57,918 nucleotides of DNA from Rubrivivax sp. (GTDB lineage Bacteria; Pseudomonadota; Gammaproteobacteria; Burkholderiales; Burkholderiaceae_C): assembly GCA_027487905.1 (NCBI GenBank), contig JAIYCR010000068.1, forward strand, positions 1 through 57,918, in the 5' to 3' direction. Positions 54,925-57,918 of this stretch are shown here, piece by piece. Position 1 is the stretch's first letter, and the number at the start of each line of letters is the position of its first letter. Made by a program: the position numbers and the translations under genes. The notes beneath the pieces were generated by a model, which saw only the letters and a list, made by a program, of their open reading frames with translations, was not told the origin of the DNA and did no database searches.

Positions 54925-55632
54925 ATGAGCCGCATCGACACCCTTGTCACCGCTGTCCCCGCTGCCGCTGCCACCGCCCGCCGCCCGGGCCGCAGCGCGC
55001 TGACCCTGGGCGCACTCGCCCTGGCCGTGGCCGCCAGCGGCTGCGCCAACATGAGCGAACGCCAGAAGGGCACCACCACCGGCGCGGGCATCGGCGCGGT
55101 GGCCGGCGCGGTGCTGAGCTCGGCCACCGGTGGCCGTGCGGGAACCGGCGCGGTCATCGGCGGTGCGCTCGGCGCGGTGGCCGGCAACGTGTGGTCCAAG
55201 CGCATGGAAGACAAGCAGCGCGCCATGGAGCAGGCCACCCGCGGCACCGGCATCGAGGTGGCCCGCACCGCGCAGAACGAGCTCAAGGTGAACGTGCCGG
55301 CCGACTTCTCCTTCGACGTCGGCCGTGCGGCCGTCAAGCCCAGCATGCGCCCGGTGCTCGACCAGTTCGCCCAGGGCCTGGACGCCAGCGCCCGCGTGCG
55401 CATCGTCGGCCACACCGACAGCACCGGCAGCGACGCCATCAACGACCCGCTGTCGGTGGAGCGTGCGCAGAGCGTTCGCGACTACCTCGCAGGCCGCGGC
55501 GTGTCGCCCGCCCGGGTGGAGACGAGCGGCCGCGGCGCGCGCGAGCCGGTGGCCGACAACGGCAGCGAGGCCGGCCGCTCCCAGAACCGACGCGTGGAGA
55601 TCTTCCTGCGCGAACCCGAAGTGAAGAGCTGA
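54925..55632 (+). CDS. OmpA-family lipoprotein (YiaD-like)
   Basis: A 235-residue outer-membrane lipoprotein. The signal has [10 protein letters not shown] with the lipobox Cys at about residue 40. Glycine-zipper segments follow ([21 protein letters not shown] and [16 protein letters not shown]), as in YiaD and YMGG-like proteins. The OmpA C-terminal domain binds peptidoglycan: [50 protein letters not shown] and RRVEIFL. AGGAG precedes the ATG. Its stop overlaps the thyA start (TGATG). Confidence 0.92.
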   Translation: MSRIDTLVTAVPAAAATARRPGRSALTLGALALAVAASGCANMSERQKGTTTGAGIGAVAGAVLSSATGGRAGTGAVIGGALGAVAGNVWSKRMEDKQRAMEQATRGTGIEVARTAQNELKVNVPADFSFDVGRAAVKPSMRPVLDQFAQGLDASARVRIVGHTDSTGSDAINDPLSVERAQSVRDYLAGRGVSPARVETSGRGAREPVADNGSEAGRSQNRRVEIFLREPEVKS

Positions 55633-56507
55633 TGAGCCCCATGACCGACGCAGCCCCGGCCTCCGCGCCGGGGCTGGATTCCATGCGCCCGGTGCGCCGC
55701 CAGTACGAGGACTTCATGCGCCATGTGGACACGCACGGCGTGACCAAGGGCGACCGTACCGGCACCGGCACCAAGAGCGTGTTCGGCCACCAGATGCGCT
55801 TCGACCTCGCCGAAGGCTTCCCGCTGGTGACCACCAAGAAGGTGCACCTGAAGTCCATCATCCTGGAGCTGCTGTGGTTCCTGCGCGGCGACGGCAACGC
55901 CCGCTGGCTGCAGGAACGCGGCGTCACCATCTGGGACGAGTGGGCCAGCCCGGACGGCGACCTCGGCCCGGTCTACGGCGTGCAGTGGCGCTCCTGGCCC
56001 ACGCCGCAGGGCGGCCACATCGACCAGATCGCCCAGGTGGTGGAGCAGCTGCGGCAGAACCCCGATTCACGCCGGATCATCGTCAGCGCCTGGAACGTGG
56101 CGGAGCTGTCGAAGATGGCGCTGATGCCCTGCCACGCCTTCTTCCAGTTCTGGGTGGCGCCGGCCACGGCCACGTCGCGCGCGAAGCTGAGCTGCCAGCT
56201 CTACCAGCGCAGCGCCGACATCTTCCTCGGCGTGCCCTTCAACATCGCCAGCTACGCGCTGCTCACCCACATGCTCGCGCAGCAGTGCGACCTCGACGTG
56301 GGCGACTTCATCTGGACCGGCGGCGACTGCCACCTCTACAGCAACCATGCCGAACAGGTGGCGCTGCAGCTGAGCCGCGAGCCCTTCGCCTACCCGACGC
56401 TGAACATCCGCCGCCGCCCGGCGTCGATCTTCGACTACGACTACGAAGACTTCGAGGTGCTGGGCTACCAGCACCACCCGGCCATCAAGGCGCCGGTGGC
56501 GGTGTGA
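55632..56507 (+). CDS. thyA: Thymidylate synthase
   Basis: Methylates dUMP to dTMP with methylene-tetrahydrofolate, releasing dihydrofolate. 291 residues; an 18-residue extension precedes the usual start, so translation could begin later. [42 protein letters not shown], the catalytic Cys167 in [30 protein letters not shown] and HLYSNH are intact. A short insertion ([11 protein letters not shown]) follows the FFQFW strand. It overlaps the OmpA-like gene by 1 bp and the EamA gene by 4 bp (GTGA). folA, which recycles its product, lies two genes on. Confidence 0.97.
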   Translation: MSPMTDAAPASAPGLDSMRPVRRQYEDFMRHVDTHGVTKGDRTGTGTKSVFGHQMRFDLAEGFPLVTTKKVHLKSIILELLWFLRGDGNARWLQERGVTIWDEWASPDGDLGPVYGVQWRSWPTPQGGHIDQIAQVVEQLRQNPDSRRIIVSAWNVAELSKMALMPCHAFFQFWVAPATATSRAKLSCQLYQRSADIFLGVPFNIASYALLTHMLAQQCDLDVGDFIWTGGDCHLYSNHAEQVALQLSREPFAYPTLNIRRRPASIFDYDYEDFEVLGYQHHPAIKAPVAV

Positions 56508-57400
56508 GCGGCGCGCTCACGCGGCGCGACATAGCGCTGCTGGTGGCGCTCACGCTGATGTGGGGCGTGAACTGGCCGATGATGAAGCTGAGCCTGCGGG
56601 AGATCACGCCGCTGTGGTTCCGCGCCAGCACCATGGCCTGCGGCGCCCTGGTGCTGCTGGCCTTCTACGCGAGCCGCGGCCATTCGATGCGCCTGCCGCG
56701 CAGCGAGGTGCTGCGGGTGCTGTGGCTGGCCCTGCCCAACATCATCGGCTGGCACTGCTTTTCCATCATCGGCCTGACGCAGCTGGCCTCCGGGCGCGCC
56801 GCCATCCTGGGCTTCACCATGCCGGTGTGGACCGTGCTGCTGGGCGTGCTGCTGCTGCGCCAGGACATGACGCCGCGCGTGTGGCTGAGCGTGGTGATGG
56901 CCATCGCCGCGGTGGGCCTGCTGTCGGCCCAGGAGTTCGCGCAGATCGCCGGGCGGCCCATCGGCGTGCTGTGGATGCAGGCCGCAGCGGTGTGCTGGGC
57001 GGGCGGCACGCTGCTGATGCGCCGCACCTCCACCTCGCTCCCAAACGAGGCGGTCACGGTGTGGATGCTGCTGATGGGCGCGGCCTTCTTCTGGGTGGCC
57101 GCACTCCTGCTGGAACCCCTGCCCCGGCCGTCGGGCTTCAGCGGCGTGATGTGGGCCTCGCTCGCCTTCGGCGCGCTCATCAACTACGGCTATGCGCAGA
57201 TCATCTGGTTCGGCATGGCCCGCCGCCTGCCGCCCACGGCCAGCGCCTTCTCGGTGATGGCCGTGCCGCTGGTGGGCGCGACCTCGGCGCTGGCCATCGT
57301 GGGCGAGGTGCCCGGCCCGCTGGACGGGCTGGCCGCCGCCTGCGTGGTGGTGGCCATCGCCAGCGCCCTGCTGCCCGCGCGAAAGGCCCGCACCGCATGA
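56504..57400 (+). CDS. EamA/DMT-family transporter between thyA and folA
   Basis: A 298-residue ten-helix inner-membrane protein from a GTG at 56504 that overlaps the thyA stop (GTGA). The first repeat opens [47 protein letters not shown] and [20 protein letters not shown] are typical EamA segments. It is distinct from the EamA at 41827-42762. The stop overlaps the folA start (ATGA). Coupling to both folate genes on either side is notable, but its substrate is unknown. Confidence 0.9.
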   Translation: MSGALTRRDIALLVALTLMWGVNWPMMKLSLREITPLWFRASTMACGALVLLAFYASRGHSMRLPRSEVLRVLWLALPNIIGWHCFSIIGLTQLASGRAAILGFTMPVWTVLLGVLLLRQDMTPRVWLSVVMAIAAVGLLSAQEFAQIAGRPIGVLWMQAAAVCWAGGTLLMRRTSTSLPNEAVTVWMLLMGAAFFWVAALLLEPLPRPSGFSGVMWASLAFGALINYGYAQIIWFGMARRLPPTASAFSVMAVPLVGATSALAIVGEVPGPLDGLAAACVVVAIASALLPARKARTA

Positions 57401-57918
57401 ACCACGACGCCGCCCCCACCCCGACCCTGCCGCGGCTGGTGCTCATCGCAGCCGTCGCCCGCAACGGCGTCATCGGCCGAGACAACGCCCTGCCCTGGCA
57501 CCTGCCGGCCGACCTCGCCCATTTCCGCGAACGCACCCGCGGCCGGCCGGTGCTGATGGGCCGCAAGACCTGGGACAGCCTGCCGCCGCGCTTCCGCCCC
57601 CTGCCCGGGCGGCGCAACCTGGTGCTCAGCCGCGACGCGCAGTGGCAGGCCGAAGGCGCCGAGCGGGTGGCCTCGCTCGACGCCGCGCTTCGGCTGTGCG
57701 CGGGCCAGCACGAGCTGATGGTCATCGGCGGCGCGGAGGTCTACCGGGCCGCCCTGCCCCAGGCGGATGAACTGGTGCTCACCGAGGTGGACGCCGATGT
57801 GGACGGCGACGCGCACTTCCCGGCCTGGCCGCGGGAGGACTTCGAGCGGGTGTCGGTGGTGCCGGGGGCGGAAGATCCGGTGTGGTCCTACGCCTTCGTG
57901 ACCTGGCGGCGAGTGGGG
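57397..57918 (+). CDS. folA: Dihydrofolate reductase (3' end at the window edge)
   Basis: Reduces dihydrofolate to tetrahydrofolate, completing the thymidylate cycle. 174 codons are visible with no stop, so the gene runs off the window, probably by only a few codons. [20 protein letters not shown] leads into [20 protein letters not shown], with the active-site Asp. [38 protein letters not shown] and [16 protein letters not shown] fit the family; [11 protein letters not shown] is near the normal C-terminus. The ATG overlaps the EamA stop. Confidence 0.95.
   Translation, partial: MNHDAAPTPTLPRLVLIAAVARNGVIGRDNALPWHLPADLAHFRERTRGRPVLMGRKTWDSLPPRFRPLPGRRNLVLSRDAQWQAEGAERVASLDAALRLCAGQHELMVIGGAEVYRAALPQADELVLTEVDADVDGDAHFPAWPREDFERVSVVPGAEDPVWSYAFVTWRRVG

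Noticed and set aside
54768-55631. Upstream extension of the thyA frame
   Set aside because: It runs across the exporter end and the OmpA-like gene in the wrong frame; thyA motifs begin after 55632.

Overview
The window is high-GC, densely coded proteobacterial chromosome. Gene content and order point to a betaproteobacterium of the order Burkholderiales, probably near the Rubrivivax/Leptothrix/Ideonella branch: a ccoNOQP-ccoG-ccoIS cluster with fnr and hemN beside it, xseA-sodB, exbBD-lpxK-trm112-kdsB-adk, and yejBEF-type and PA2778/PA2779-type genes. The family-level placement is inference from gene order and protein character only.

Region 1 (1-4667) is the end of an integrative conjugative element: an F/SXT-type TraG, a small convergent membrane lipoprotein and a P4-like tyrosine integrase. 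The element abuts the 3' end of icd. The 200 bp between int and icd hold several inverted repeats and four copies of a heptamer RTGAGAC, and look like an attachment/regulatory region.

Region 2 (4668-18097) is core metabolism plus a microaerobic respiration cluster. On the minus strand run ccoI-ccoS-ccoN-ccoO-ccoQ-ccoP-ccoG, a FixH-like protein and a 98-residue membrane protein. fnr follows on the plus strand, and hemN plus a TauE/SafE-like membrane protein on the minus strand. FNR boxes with a shared core lie upstream of hemN, ccoN and ccoI; those of ccoN and ccoI sit 41.5 bp from a plausible start with a -10 element. Together the genes build a high-affinity cbb3 oxidase, load its copper, supply heme without oxygen and control the set by the oxygen sensor Fnr.

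Region 3 (17528-27501) has a secreted DUF192 protein, xseA and sodB (minus strand, with two tandem copies of one terminator), and a plus-strand envelope/housekeeping run: exbB, exbD, lpxK, trm112, kdsB, adk, a short-chain dehydrogenase and an acyl-CoA synthetase. A DnaA box pair lies in the gap before exbB.

Region 4 (27539-33573) is a TonB uptake module on the minus strand: a TonB-dependent receptor with its own terminator, then exbB-exbD-exbD-tonB. Region 5 (33574-44328), also minus strand, is one long run: PA2779- and PA2778-type proteins, an EamA transporter, tadA, an S66 LD-carboxypeptidase (LdcA/MccF) and a four-gene Yej-type peptide ABC transporter whose binding protein appears anchored at both ends.

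Region 6 (44469-57918, plus strand) has a Bcr/CflA-type MFS pump, miaA, a 72-residue protein with a PEP-CTERM-like tail, an AttEFGH-like ABC transporter operon with a CrtC/AttH-type secreted protein and an FAD oxidoreductase, an MsbA-like exporter with an altered D-loop, an OmpA-like lipoprotein, and the tightly coupled thyA-eamA-folA. The window stops inside or at the very end of folA. No tRNA, rRNA, CRISPR array or insertion sequence was seen.
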